From: Pezicula radicicola | Taxonomy: Eukaryota; Ascomycota; Leotiomycetes; Helotiales; Dermateaceae | Assembly (NCBI GenBank): GCA_003008705.1 | Contig: PDUO01000020.1 | Coordinates: 746,817-810,816, forward strand | Reading direction: 5' to 3' | Length of the DNA: 64,000 nucleotides | Shown here: one piece after another, positions 1 through 12,530 of the stretch | Layout: every line of letters starts with the position of its first letter | Position numbering within the stretch: the stretch's first letter is position 1 | Position numbers and translations under genes: made by a program | The notes under the pieces: model-generated | The model's database searches: none | Told to the model about the DNA's origin: nothing | The model's input: the letters and a program-made list of their open reading frames with translations, nothing else

Positions 1-2
1 TA

Positions 3-2430
3 CCATTCGACCAGAGTCCCCTGACCTTCGAGCCTTCTAAGTACGTAGGAGATTTGCAAAGTCATTGGGCAGCCGAGGGAGGAGACGCGTCGTATGCACT
101 TCTTACAAGATGTTTCGTGTTAGTCAATAGCACACAAAGTCGAATCAAGATTGTGGATACTCTTGTTAACCTTTTGAGGGTTATTATCGAAGGTGATTCG
201 AGTAGTTTGTTACCTACTGTACGTACAGCGAATTACTCTTGCAAACCCCTTGCACAATACTACTTTATATCAATAACCTCTGCGCTCCCACCCATTCGCA
301 AGTTGTACGTTGGTCTTGACAAAAGTGACAGGTATGGCTCGCAACAAACGCTATATCTCCACCTTATATATCTCTCGAACTGGGTTTAGGCGGATCAGCA
401 ATCTCGAAAGCATTAAAGAGCGTGTGTGGTTTGGATAGTAAAGGTCTCAAAACTCTCTACGATAAGCATGGAGACGCCGGCGATGTAGCTTTCGAAGCAA
501 AGAAGAGGCAGAGCTTCACTCTCAGAAAACCAAAACCATTATCAATCAAAGGAGTATATCAATCTCTTGTGAAAATAGCGAGTACACAAGGCACCGGGAG
601 CAATGAGGTAAAACAAAGAGTGGTGGACAGATTATTACAAGATGCGAGAGGTGCTGAAGAGAGTCGGTACATTGTCAGAACTCTCTGTCAACATGTAAGT
701 CTTTCTCTGCCCTCCACCTCCTTTTTCTTTTCTAATCCCAGTAGCTCCGAATTGGTGCTGTCAAAACAACAATGCTCATAGCACTATCCCGAGCTTTCTT
801 GCTATCAAGACCACCAGGCGCGGACTCCCGTCTCAAATCACCATCGGAACTCGCCTCACTCAAAAAAGAGAATCTCACAGAAATCTGGTCCAAAGCTGAA
901 GAGATAGTTAAATCCTGCTTCGCAAAAAGACCAAACTACAACGACCTAATTCCTGTGCTCCTGGAGGTTGGTATCTGCGAAGAGCTTCCCCTTAGATGCG
1001 GGTTAGCTCTCCATATTCCTTTACGATCGATGTTAGGCAGTATATCACGTGACCTATCGGAAATGCTCACCAAACTGCAAGGACGAGATTTCAGCTGCGA
1101 GTACAAGTACGACGGACAACGTGCACAAGTTCATTGTGATGAGAAAGGAAAAGTCTCCATCTTTTCCCGGCACCTCGAACTTATGACGGACAAGTATCCA
1201 GATCTAGTAGCATTAATTCCCAAGATCCGAAGCGAGGGAGTAAGTAGTTTCATCATGGAAGGAGAAGTAGTAGCTGTTGATCAATCTTCTGGGGAACTTA
1301 AGACATTCCAAACACTCACGAACAGAGCAAGGAAAGACGTAGCAATCGGCAGCATCACAGTAAAAGTCTGTCTTTTCGCTTTCGATTTAATGTATCTAAA
1401 CGGCGAACCTCTGCTCGACAGACCATTCCGAGAACGACGTTCACTGCTCAGGAGTCTCTTCACCGAAATCCATAATCAATTTACATGGGTAAAAAGCATA
1501 GACGCCACATCCCAAGATTCAGAAACAGTCCTAGAATTCTTCAAATCCGCCATCGACATCAAATGCGAAGGAATAATGGTCAAAATACTCGATAACCTCC
1601 CAAATCCCACGCTCCAGTCAACAGAATCAATCCCAACAGAAAAAGAAAAAGAGTCCACCCCAACTCCAGCCCCAGCACCCACAACAAACAAAACCCCTAA
1701 AAATAAAACAGATCCACAAAACGAAAAGAAATCCACACGCCGAAAACCCCTCCTCTCAACCTATGAGCCCGACAAACGTCTCGACTCCTGGCTAAAAGTG
1801 AAAAAAGACTACTCAACCACCTCAGACACCCTAGACCTAATCCCCATAGCAGGCTGGCACGGCCAAGGACGTAAATCAGCATGGTGGTCCCCTATCCTGC
1901 TCGCAGTACGAAATCCAAAAACTGGTTCTCTAGAAGCTGTCTGTAAATGTATATCCGGATTCACAGATGCGTTTTATAAAGCGAACCGAGCCTTTTATTT
2001 TCCTGCTTCTAATGATGATTCCTCCTCCGATGATGAAGGAGAAAGAGAAAGAGAAAGAGAAAAAGAAGGAAGCAAGGGAAAAAATGTCTTACCTAGTAAA
2101 CCCAGTTATGTAGAATACGACGGTGGATATCCAGATGTATGGTTCGAACCACAAGAAGTCTGGGAGATGGCATTTGCGGATATTACACTAAGTCCGGTTT
2201 ATAAAGCTGCGATAGGGGAGGTGAGTGAAGAGAGGGGATTAAGTTTGAGATTTCCTCGGTTTTTGAGGAAGAGAGAGGATAAGTCTATTGAGGAGGCTAG
2301 TACGTCGGAGTTTTTGGCGGGTTTGTGGTTGAAACAGGTTGAGAGGAACCCTGTTGCTGGGGCTGATAATAGGAAAGAGGCGGGGATGAAGGAGGAAGGG
2401 GGTGAGGATGATATTTATGATGAGGATTGA
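3..2430 (+). CDS. CDC9: DNA ligase I (ATP-dependent), 5' end outside the window
   Basis: Seals nicks between Okazaki fragments and in excision repair, using ATP to adenylate an active-site lysine. Exons are read as <3-218, 332-694 and 745-2430; both introns begin GTACGT or GTAAGT and phases agree. Seen: the end of the N-terminal DNA-binding domain in exons 1-2, the nucleotidyl-transferase motif I KYDGQR with its lysine codon at 1105-1107, motif III-IV elements (FIMEGEVVA, EGIMVK) and motif V (WLKVKKDY), followed by an OB-fold and an acidic tail. A low-complexity Pro/Lys/Thr-rich insert of roughly 50 residues separates motifs IV and V (about 1594-1755), and an Arg/Glu run follows later (about 2039-2075). 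The N-terminus with any PCNA-binding and targeting signals lies upstream of the window. The gene converges on POL2 with 180 bp between the stops. Confidence 0.95.
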
Positions 2431-2610
2431 TGAACAATTGTATGAATTTATGTGTTTCGAATTCCTATTATGAACGCTATACAATGATGCCATACCCGGT
2501 GATACATTCCAATTCCAGCACGCCAACAATACCCAGTTATGGTATGCGACTCCCAAAGGCCATGCTATCCCAACGCCACGATTATACCAATACCCAGACC
2601 CCTAGTCACA

Positions 2611-5600
2611 TCATAGCCCTTCAAAGACCCCCTCAATAACATCTTCCAACATCCTCAAGCTATAAAACCTCGCTACTCCTCTATAAACCTTCAACCTCGC
2701 CACCAGAGCCTCTCTATCCAAGTTAGCCTTCCACTCTCCACTACAGCTACAATGCTCCATGAAATCATTAACGCGAATCGTCTTACACTTCACACACTTA
2801 AGATCCTGTGTTGCCCATTCAGCAATCACGGCCTGCACGCTAGCAATACAGCGTTCCTCAATCTCTAGCCGGTTATACTCTGCCTCACAGAAACTACACT
2901 TCCAACTTTGTAGGCCTAGATCTTCGTCTCGACAGAGATCTATGTCGCGTGCCATGGTGCAGTTCTCGCAGATGAGTTGTTGTATTTTCAGCGAGGAGCT
3001 AGGATTTTGGAAATACGCTTCTTGGGAGAATTCACGCACTTCGAAGAGGGCGAGAAGTTCTTTACGGAGAAGACGTGCTTCTAGGGTGATATTCTTGTCG
3101 AGTGAGAGAACCTGCATCAGGGATTTGACGAGTTGGAGCGATGGATTGCTCAGTTTGAGATGGGAACCTGCAAGGACTGGGAAGTGGTAATCGGAAGCAA
3201 GCTCTGGATGCAGCATCTCGTCCTTCTGACGGCGAATGAGTCCCGCGATCTGGCGCTTAAGTGGCTTCTCGAACTCTTTCCCTAAGATGATCTTGCCTTC
3301 TTTATCATCGCCCAGCGCCCGAACTGGTAGCTGTGTTGGACGTGGAGTAGAATCGATACTCACACGAGGACGCTTCAGTTTGTGCATTACCTCAATGAAC
3401 TCAACCACCCAGTCATTAAATATAGGTTGCATAGGCTCTGGAAGGAATTTTGCAAGTTGCCAATGCATGATGCAATCCAAGGTCTGGTTCTCTGCCTCGA
3501 CAACCTCTTGGCAAGCTTTACCTCCATAGTTAAACTCGTCGTACCATACGAGGTAATCCCAGTATTCCTTGATTTCAAGATCCAGGAAATGAAAAAGTGG
3601 CTTCGCTTTGATGGACTTCAAAATGTATTGACTGTAAGCATAAGCATTACCCACTTCGGCTTTTGTCGTCTGCAATAGTAGTCGATTTGCGTTTGCAAAG
3701 ACCACATGGGATCCCACCCTTCGGAAATCCGTCATAAGTTGCTGGAATGCTTTTCGAGACATCATCTGCACGTAGTAGTGCAATGAACGGTCATAAAGGA
3801 AAGAGTCTGGATTCTCCACCCATCGCACAAGGTGTTGGACCATGATATCGGCCATGTTGCTCCCCTTACAAGCTTCGGTCCACCATGCTTTCACCATTTC
3901 ACGGAGGACTGTGACACCTGCAGTTGCGAAGGCATTGTCGGCATATAGCACGTTCGTCCCGTCGCTTGTTGCATCTTCAGTTGGAGCTGCTGGGTTGAAT
4001 GAAACCGAATCACTTCCCTCAAGCTCGTTAATGAGAGATGACGTCAAGATTGTGTTAATAGCAAGATTGCGAACATCCAGTTCTATACAAACCGATGGAT
4101 AAGTGCCGGGATTATTTACAGAAGGCATCTGTACTGTATCAAGAGGTCCAAGGACGTCATCCAGCTCGTATCCAGCGTGATCTGGCCTGGGTCCTCCAGA
4201 CCACCAGAGTACGACATTATTCTTTTGCAGTCGCCTTGCATAGGCAATGTCGATAAGAAACTTTGGATCGTCGCGCTCAAGATTGCAGAGTGGGACATCG
4301 CCATACCGAGCCAGCTCAGTCAAGTGCAGAATCCATGACCCAAGACTGAGATAGTGATTGACGAGGCGCTTGGCAACAAATGCCTGCCAACCAAGAGGAG
4401 GTAGGTTACTATCCGCAATGTCATATTTGAGCGGCAATACAGGGAATTCATTCAAAATAGGGACGTCATGTAATAGTGTTCGTCTTTGTGGTGATTGCAT
4501 GACGAGCATGAGTGGCTTCACCTCGTCATTTCGCATCTTCTTCACGAGGTCTCCTATCTCAAGTAGTGCTTTACGTCTTGTGGTTACCTGTGTCGTTTTG
4601 AATTGAAGCTTTTCTTGGTACTCAAAGCAGTTCTGCCACGGTTGCCCGTCCGCTTCTTGATTTCGTCTCGCTAACATGTCCGAATATATTTTGGCGATGT
4701 TAGGTAAGTCTTGAGCGGAATCCTTCGACTTCTGCAGCGTAATAACATGAGCTTGTTCCTTTGAGGATGAAAACAATGCAAAACTCTGTCGTTCTCCCGC
4801 AACGACGTGGTAGAGGTATAAGTATGCCATTGGAGATTGCGCCAAGTATGGCTGTTTTGCGGTAGCTCGCACGAGACCTGATAAGTCAAACCCTTGCTCA
4901 AGACCTTTACCTAGTACACCAGGTTGAGTCTCGTCGAACGTGCACAAGCTCCCGAGCTGCAGTACGGCGCGTATGTTGAGCGGTACTTGCTTCTCATAAA
5001 CTCCTTCCACACTGGGATGGTTGAAAAGTAGAGACAGCTTCTGAGCCTCATTGATATACACATCCTCGGACATCGTAAGTTTGAAGAGGTGCACAGAAGG
5101 GTGGCCATTTGGTAGCGTGTGAGTGACTTTCTGGGCTTCACATCCGTCTACCTCAATGTCTGGAAGTTCCCTGCCTTTCAAATTGAGGAAGACTTGGCGG
5201 GGAACATTGACCTTCAATCTGTGTACCTTGGAGTCAATAAGAACATGTGCCATGACTATACCAGGGCTATCAGTCCCCCGCAATTGGAGAACCTGCCAAG
5301 TGCTCTTGAACATTAATTCGGCCTGGTTCCGGAAAGTAGCTCCAATGTTGCTTTGAGCATTAACCCGAGACTCTCCAAAGAGATGTCGTCGTCGGATGCG
5401 AGCTTGCTTCTGAATTTTCCATTTCTGCTTCTGGTACTCAAGAAAGCCAACGTAGTCTTCTGAGGGGTCTGGCATTTTTGCCGGTAACGCTGCATAAGGA
5501 TTTACTGAGACTGGTACAGCAGGCTCAGGGGACTTTCTTTTTGTTCTCTTCTGTGATGACTGAGAAAGCAGGTCACCAATGGCCTTTGGTTTCAGAAGCT

Positions 5601-8600
5601 GAGTTCCATAATCTTCGATGTCCCCCATTCGTGGATCCGCAAGGTTGGTGATCTCCTCGAGAGGTGCTTTTGTGAATATATCCGTCATCTTCTTTTGCTT
5701 CAGCTTGTCATCCTTAACGTTGATACGTCTTTGTAGCCATTCGGGATGTGCTACTCGGGGTACTGGGTTGCGGACTTTCTGCAAAGCAGCAGGAATTGTG
5801 ATCAACTTCTGGATGACGGAACCAAGACGCTCGAGGTAGTAATCCCAATCAAGTAATGCTCTTGGGTCCATATCCGTGGGGTCTTCCTTGAGCCATTTCC
5901 GCAAGAAATACCGTTTGACAGAAGTCTCTGCTGAGAAAATGGCTACAGGAATAGCTCGTTCTGTGACAGGAGCATTTTTCGGTCTTGAACAAATAATGTA
6001 CTTGCAGTTCAACCCTTTATCCTTGACCATCTGCTCACCCAAGAAATCGGCGAGACGTTTCGCAGTCGTAATTGATGTCGATTTCTGAGTTCCATACTCT
6101 TCCAAGGTCTTGGACATACTTCTGTTCTCGCAAATAAGATCAATAAGTTCCTCGTCGGCCAGCGTCTCTCCCTTAGAATGCAGGACATCGAGCCATTGAT
6201 TGGCGACTTTTGCCACTGAGCCGTAAGTCTCTGCTAGTGTTGTTCCTTCCAAGAAGAACTTGAAGATCTGCTGTTGAAATATTTTGATGAGTTTCAGTTC
6301 CCCTCTTCGCTTCACCTCGAACCCTTTGAGTTCTGCAAGACTGCCGTCATCATTGAAGACTGCGTAACGTTTCTTCAAATTCTTATCCTCTTCCTTTGAT
6401 GTAGGCAAGATCATTGCTCTATAGGGACCATCAACTTCAAAGAAGATAGAGTTGTCGCTATGCGTTTCGTACTTGAAGGTTTGAGGATCCACGAGTGTTT
6501 GATATTGGTGATTGGTGAATTTTGCGTGAACAAGATGATTTAACATGACACAAGGGTATGATATTGCGAGCTTCTTGCCGTTCTTCATCGTAAAGCCGTA
6601 GTTTTCAGGAAATGTAGCTGGAAGCATACACCAAATACCATCGGTATCAAGTTCCAATGGACGGCCAATTCGTTCGACCAGTTGCCGGGCCATCTGAATA
6701 ATGTGAGCGCCAGTTAAGCAAGTAACTCCAGCCATTTCCATAGAGTACCAACGCGATCCCTTTCGCATAACATAGCCGTAGAAGGAGTTCAGAATAACTT
6801 TGTGAGCCAATTGCAAAGAATCAAAAAGCACAATCATCTTCTTTCCGTTCTCAATCTCAGCGGCGGAAGCGCCAGACGCCTTAAGGGCTTCGGTCTTTCC
6901 TTTCCAAACCTTTTGTTTGCCTTTATAATCGTAACGCCGATCTCGAAAGTCCTTGACCGTGTCGATGTAGAATGGGTTCTCTCTCTGGCAGATAATGGCT
7001 TCCCGCTCAATGGTCTTAGAATCGTGGATCTTATGGTAAATCTTCTGACTATACGTTTGTAGTCTTTTGCGAATGAGGGAAGCCTGCTCGTCTTGAGTCA
7101 ATTCCTGGAATGTTCGAGTGGGACTACTCGGCCATTTCCCAGGGAATCTTTCGTTTTCCAAAGAATTTCTGATCATGTTATATTCATCTCTCTTCGCAGG
7201 CAAGTACTCTCCTCTCCAAGCCCACGGCATCCTTCGGTCACAGGTCTTTCCTGGTCTGTTGAAGTCACAAGCTGCACAATCTGACTCTTGAATCATAGAA
7301 TCTGGCTGCAATCGATTTGTAGTCATGATGTTTGGATACATGGATGCGACATCAAGATGGTAGATTAAAGGTCGCTCGCTTCGATTCGCAGTCTTCTTCA
7401 GGCTGTTCAGGCGGTCGGTAATTTGCTGTTTGATTTCGTCGTAATTCGTAATGTCATCTAGTGACTTCTTTTCCTCAACGGTAATACTGAACTTCAAGGC
7501 AGCATCCAGGTCGACAAGAAGCTCGTCAATGGCGGTGGTGTCAACTGCGAAATTGACTGGGATATCAGCACGAAACACCCCTGCTTCGATACTCTCAACG
7601 TGACCCCCAACATAGGTTTCTGACTCCAGGAGATGCCCATCCCAGAACGTCTCCTTTGGCTGAACGTGCTTATTCGGCAAGACAATTTCTTTCTGGTAGG
7701 CCTGAACCATGAGCAACATCTCACAAAGTGTTCCAGTGCCTTTCCGGAGAACAGCGTCTGGCCCCAAAGGAATAATTGTACACAAGGAGAAGATGAAGGG
7801 ATGCACATATTTCATGTACAAGTAGTAAGTAGCAACGGCATCTGAGACAGAATATTCTGCAAGAGTCTGAGGTCGCTCGCTTGCATACCGAAGCATCAAT
7901 TCTGGATCCAGCTCATCCGGATCGTAACCAAGTTTGGCTGTCGTGACGGCTTTCAAGCCTCGACTTCCTTGTGGAAGGTAACTGTCTCGATTCACCCAAT
8001 GGAAGCAGTCCATGTGCACACTATAATCGCAGCAGTACTGATCATCGGCACCTTTCCTCCACCCAATTTCCTGGTACATATCGATTCCATTTACACTTGA
8101 TCGAGCATCAACAAAAGGCCAATCGAAGAAATCACCGTTGTAAGTTGATATAACCGTCGGTCTCGCTTCCTTGATGTGCAAAAAAAATCGTTCAATGACG
8201 GCTTTCTCATCTGGCTCGTTGAAAATCATGAATGGGCCATCATATTCTGGTTTTGGCGTGTACTCAAAATCTTCGATATCCTCCGAAACAATCTCACGAT
8301 TGGTGATCAGAAATCCTTGCCCATCAATCATGTATGATATCATCATGATTTGATCAATAGCCGCGTCGGGGAATTTCAGGGGTAGTTTGGTCGTCTCGAT
8401 ATCGTATGCCATAACAACCGGATCAGCTCTGGCCAACCTGTCTTCTATGCACTTAATGGTCGTAGTGCCATGTTTCGCTTCGACGGTGTACCATTTCCCA
8501 GTTCGTATATCTACACATTGTCAATCGTGTTCTTTCGGGTCAGCTTTTGAACTTACCCTGATCTATCATTACCCGTACATGATATGGTACATCCCATTCC

Positions 8601-9357
8601 CTAATATCCACAATGAAATCGCTAGCATCCGCAACAGAAGCATTAAGTCGTCTATCGTCATCTCGTGAGTCGTCAAAAAGGTCGAAACCAGCATTTGCAC
8701 TGTATCTTGTATTAGCTTGTCCGGTTCCGTAATAACAAACATAACATACCTGGCAACCTCAGCATATGTATCCATCGCATTCATGTTCTTCTTATTCTTC
8801 TCGGCAATAGGCATAATATCTCTCCTGGCCGCTAGGAGATCACTAACATTGGAAAACCTCAATTCGAAGAAGGTTCTCCTGTAACCCAGCAAATGATTCG
8901 GCATTTGCAAATCCTCTTTGTCTGTTTTGCGAATAGACTTTACAACACCTCCTCCAGGAGCTCTTTTCAACCATTCCTCAGCTTCTGGCTCATGGCCTCT
9001 CTTCACTGCAACCAGAAAATAGGGGTCGTATTCCAGAGTCGCCTTGAACGTATTGCCATCCTCCTCGATAAAATAACAGTCCAGGCCAGCTCGTCCGTCG
9101 GGAATTTTGTCATCCTCAACTCTTGTCGGTTTTATATTAACGAGCCAGCCTACCTTCTTCTTCCCACTCTCATATCTTGCAAACCCCATTGCTTCATCGA
9201 TACTGTTTGCTAGCTTAACAGCTTCGCGTTTTTCGTCTGTAGAGGTTGCTTCGTTTCGACTTGAGGCAGTAAAGGTCTTTGCTTTCCTAGGTCCATGGTA
9301 GGCCTGCTTTCCTCCCCGGCGGAAGCCATGTTGTGGTTTTCGACTTCCTGGTGCCAT
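2611..9357 (-). CDS. POL2: DNA polymerase epsilon catalytic subunit
   Basis: Leading-strand replicative polymerase with 3'-5' proofreading. Three exons: 9357-8750, 8699-8557 and 8510-2611, with introns of 50 and 46 bp (GTATGT and GTAAGT donors); the sum gives 2216 residues, the usual length. Seen in order: the exonuclease motif DIETTKLPLKFP, the motif A region DVASMYPNIM, motif C LDTDGIWC, the long inactive second polymerase-like half, and two C-terminal zinc modules. CysA is at about residues 2098-2125 (CENC and CSFC pairs) and CysB at about 2156-2173 (CVKC and CSC). All catalytic motifs look intact. The start is the ATG at 9355-9357, giving a basic N-terminus before a conserved region. It shares a 384-bp divergent promoter with COX20 that carries an MCB-like box. 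Confidence 0.97.
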
Positions 9358-9741
9358 TGTGGTGCTGAACGCCCCAAATGGGACGACGTTGTCTGGTGTA
9401 TTTCAGGAGTTTAAGAGAAGTGTGAGTCTAATTAAAGAATCACTCTTACTTACGACCTGAAATTTGGTCCTTTTTGTTGACGGACACGAGTGTGGAAAGG
9501 CGGGGAGGTGTCTAGAGAGGCATTGATGTTAGACAGCGGAAGTGGTATTTAGAAATTGGATCAAGAACCTCGACGCGTCCTTTCGCGTTTTGGCACTTAA
9601 CGCGCTCAACGCAGGGATCTCGCGACTCGCGACCTACCTTGGCACACTAAAATACGGTAACCAAGAAATACATTTTGACATCATCGTTAAGCTCTGCTCC
9701 AAAGCCGCCTTCTACTTCTACCTAAAGTACCTTTGGCAACA
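9358..9741. promoter_or_regulatory. Divergent POL2 / COX20 promoter with MCB-like box
   Basis: The 384 bp between the two start codons contain the palindrome ACGCGT at 9573-9578. A TTCGCG and two further CGCG clusters follow within about 60 bp (to about 9630). ACGCGT is the MluI cell-cycle box bound by MBF (Mbp1/Swi6) at G1/S genes in yeasts, and POL2 is a classic target there. Assigning it to POL2 rather than COX20 is an inference. Confidence 0.4.
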
Positions 9742-10375
9742 ATGGCCGGCGATACAAGGGATTCGCAAGATCCCACCCCTCGAGGGCCTCCTCCGGGAGC
9801 AACCGAACCTCCCGATCATGTTAAATCGCCAAAAATCTACGAGGTCTTCAATGCGCCTCCGTCCAATGCAAATGCTCTTCCAGATGGCTCCGGCCAAAAT
9901 ACAGCTGGTGGAAGGAGCGAGGCGCCCAGTCTGACGAGTGCGATCAAGACTGTTCGACTAGAGGATTTTAAACAGGTCCACATGTATCCTTGTGTCAGGG
10001 AATCGTTGCTTACAGGAATTGGAGGTGCATTTGCAATGGGTGGCGTGAGAGCTTTACTAGGAGGTATGAGTGGCACATCTCACCTCGTGTGAATGGAGAA
10101 GCTGACTGCTATTTGATATAGCACGTTTACCAAAAGCAGCCAATTGGGCAGTAGGGACCTTTGCCTTCGCGTCCCTTGGCAATTACGAGTTTTGTCTCTA
10201 CAAAAGGAAACTGGAAAGAGCACACATGAAACGGGCCGTGGAGATTATTGATCGCAAGAAGAGCGAAAAGGAAGCACAGAAGGAAGAACAACGCAAAGCA
10301 AGGAGGGCCGCAAAAGAAGAAGCCGATAGGAAGGCTGAAGAAACTGCTAAAAAGAGCAGCTGGAAATTCTGGTAG
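9742..10375 (+). CDS. COX20: Cytochrome c oxidase assembly protein Cox20
   Basis: Inner mitochondrial membrane chaperone for the Cox2 subunit. Exons are 9742-10063 and 10122-10375 (58-bp intron, donor GTATGA, acceptor ATATAG), giving 191 residues. Seen: a Pro-rich N-terminal region, then the conserved block with VHMYPCVRESLLTG and a Gly-rich membrane segment (GIGGAFAMGGVRALLG). The second membrane segment follows the intron (NWAVGTFAFASLGNYEFC). The C-terminal tail is strongly charged and coiled-coil-like, rich in Lys/Glu/Ala. Two hydrophobic segments joined by a short loop match the family. The start is the first ATG in frame. Long overlapping frames upstream lack support. Confidence 0.88.
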
Positions 10376-10664
10376 CATATTATAATTGCTTTATGATGTA
10401 TAACTATCGTGGAAGATTCGTGAGTTTCGAAAACCTTTGCTTCTGTAACCTGTTGAAGCTAAAATCCAATCCATCCGAACGCCATGCTATGCCGTACAAC
10501 CAAGTTTTATGTGAGAGCTCATTGCTGTGTGAAAGTAGGTGTGAGTTGTTGGGTAACGGATCTCGTACCACCACAGACTAACCCAGTATTGACTCAGCAG
10601 TTTACTAGGCGCCGCAAAACCGTGAGATCCATTTACTGGCGTCAATCCTATTCCCGTCGAATGG

Positions 10665-11657
10665 TTATACAGTCGAGATGACGCTATTTACTTCCGTCTC
10701 AAGGAACCTTACCCTCCTTGCAGTTTCGGCCTCTTCTCTCGAACTTGTTGACTTCGAAATATCGGTCGCTCTTCTTCTCGAGCTTCTTTTCGCTCGAGCT
10801 TCTCGCGCCTCTCTAGCCCTGTACTCTTCCATCTGCTGCCTCCGTTTCGCCGTCCTTGCATATGCGATAGCTGCAGTTGGCTTGAACCCGATACCATTGA
10901 TCCCCTCCCCATCATCGTCAGGATCCGTCGGATTGTGCCCAGTGATCTCATCATCATGCCATGTCAAAGCAGCACGATCTGGGTCTACGATTGTGCTTGC
11001 TTCAGGTTCTAGGCTTGCATCCGCAGCTTCAAATAGCGGCGGAGTTCCTGCTCGTTTCTTCGATCGTGATTTGGATTCTGAGAGCCGATTTATTGAAGGG
11101 TATGCACGGTGCAAAGCTTCGCCCTTGACTCTATTAACATTTCCCTTAAATATCACCGGATCGAGATTGTTATGCAGTATGACCTGGCTGGCTTTCTCCT
11201 GTATGGTAGGATCAACCGTTCGTTCTCGTCCTACGCTAATTGTAAAAGCCTTGGGGGTTTCTGGAATCTCGCGATCTCCTCCTTTCAGAACCTTCATGCG
11301 CTTCCGTACATTGCTTTCATCTCTCTGACTGTCCATCATGTCATCCCGTTCATAGCCTTTTACCAGATCAAACTTGCTAACGGATTGCCCTCCTTCTAAC
11401 TTCAGGCCTTGAAAGTTGTAGGCCACTTTCGTCCTCGGACTTCCTTGCAATGCATCCTCAATTGATACAACGGCGCCGGGTATATTTGCGCTCAATTGCG
11501 TTGTGGACTGTTGGGAGGTTGGTTGTAACGAGGATTTGCGCGGCGACAGATTGCGAGACGGGGCTTCAAGGGAGGTTTTCAAGGGCGACGAGGAGGGTGG
11601 AGTCTCAGGAAGATGATCGCGTTTGCGCTTTGGTGAGTCGAAAGTAAGGTCGGCCAT
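10665..11657 (-). CDS. Unrecognised 330-residue nuclear-looking protein
   Basis: A single uninterrupted frame starting at the ATG at 11655-11657. I do not recognise a catalytic domain. Visible features are a short basic cluster near the N-terminus (PKRKRD), Ser/Pro-rich disordered stretches with several SP/TP sites, a second basic cluster (SKSRSKKRAG) mid-protein, an acidic patch (DPDDDGEG) and an Arg/Glu/Ala-rich C-terminal helix. The composition suggests a disordered nuclear protein, possibly phosphorylated by proline-directed kinases. It is convergent with COX20 (289 bp between stops). Codon use resembles the neighbouring genes, so I consider it real, but no function is assigned. Confidence 0.7.
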   Translation of the reverse strand: MADLTFDSPKRKRDHLPETPPSSSPLKTSLEAPSRNLSPRKSSLQPTSQQSTTQLSANIPGAVVSIEDALQGSPRTKVAYNFQGLKLEGGQSVSKFDLVKGYERDDMMDSQRDESNVRKRMKVLKGGDREIPETPKAFTISVGRERTVDPTIQEKASQVILHNNLDPVIFKGNVNRVKGEALHRAYPSINRLSESKSRSKKRAGTPPLFEAADASLEPEASTIVDPDRAALTWHDDEITGHNPTDPDDDGEGINGIGFKPTAAIAYARTAKRRQQMEEYRAREAREARAKRSSRRRATDISKSTSSREEAETARRVRFLETEVNSVISTV

Positions 11658-12530
11658 GGTGGGCTATTTGAACATTCGGCTTTCGATCAAGCAAGCTGAC
11701 TGAGGGGTGAAGCGCACAGGCCTGTCCGATGATGTCGTTTGTGCTGTCGGTGGTGGCTGACTTGACAGGGGACGGCAACTTGAACGACGATGATGAGGTA
11801 TTCTATCCTGTCGTGGGAAGCTTGGAATGGCGCGCCTTATTATTACCACCGTGTTCGAGTTGAAGTTGTGATTGCGGAATCCTACATAGAGGCGGAAGTG
11901 TTAAAGAGATAGGTGAACTCGACTGCTACTCGGGAGGTGGTATTCACCGCCTGACAGCTTGTTGTTCAGGTGACTTGGTTCAGACTGGCCAGTGAACAAG
12001 ACACAGCTGTCCTGAAGTATTATGGCACGTTGATCCTCGAGCTACCACATGCAGTTGCAACTTATTGTTTACATCGGAACGTAAAGTCATGATGGTTTGG
12101 CTGAAACAACACACAATTGCCAAGCTGTGGAGAGCTTCAAAATGCGCCGCTACGGACGAAGTACCTCGCAGTGATTCACGACTGTCGCTTTCCTTATCTA
12201 TCGGTACGATTTATTATCATCCTTCCTGTATCCTGGCGAGGTTTCCCACAGATACTACGATGATGCGTGGTCTTGTTTTCATGGAGCAATACGATAGAGC
12301 TTCGCTATTCGCGCGCAAAAGTGTGGCTACTAGCCTCGTCCTGAGCTTCATCTTCCCCGCTGAGCTGCCCCACCATGGAGGAGAACTCTGCCGGTATTTA
12401 ACTTACGACATCAGCCTGAATATGATATGACTTGATCGCAGAATAGCATATAAATATCTTCTCTGCTACTATATTTTCTACCTGTTCGGTGACTTGGAAC
12501 TTCCCAAGTCGGAAAAAAAAAATCATCAAC
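11658..12530. other. Intergenic region upstream of aldose 1-epimerase
   Basis: This region separates two divergently oriented genes. A 121-codon frame (12065-12430) lies here but shows no recognisable feature. A TATA-like stretch (catataaatat, about 12446-12456) lies some 75 bp before the epimerase ATG and probably marks its core promoter, with pyrimidine-rich DNA after it. Confidence 0.5.

Noticed and set aside
1281..1882. Several minus-strand frames inside DNA ligase I
   Set aside because: Shadows of the ligase coding strand with no independent evidence.
12065..12430. 121-codon frame before aldose 1-epimerase
   Set aside because: Composition is not protein-like and it ends before the TATA box of the epimerase; treated as intergenic.
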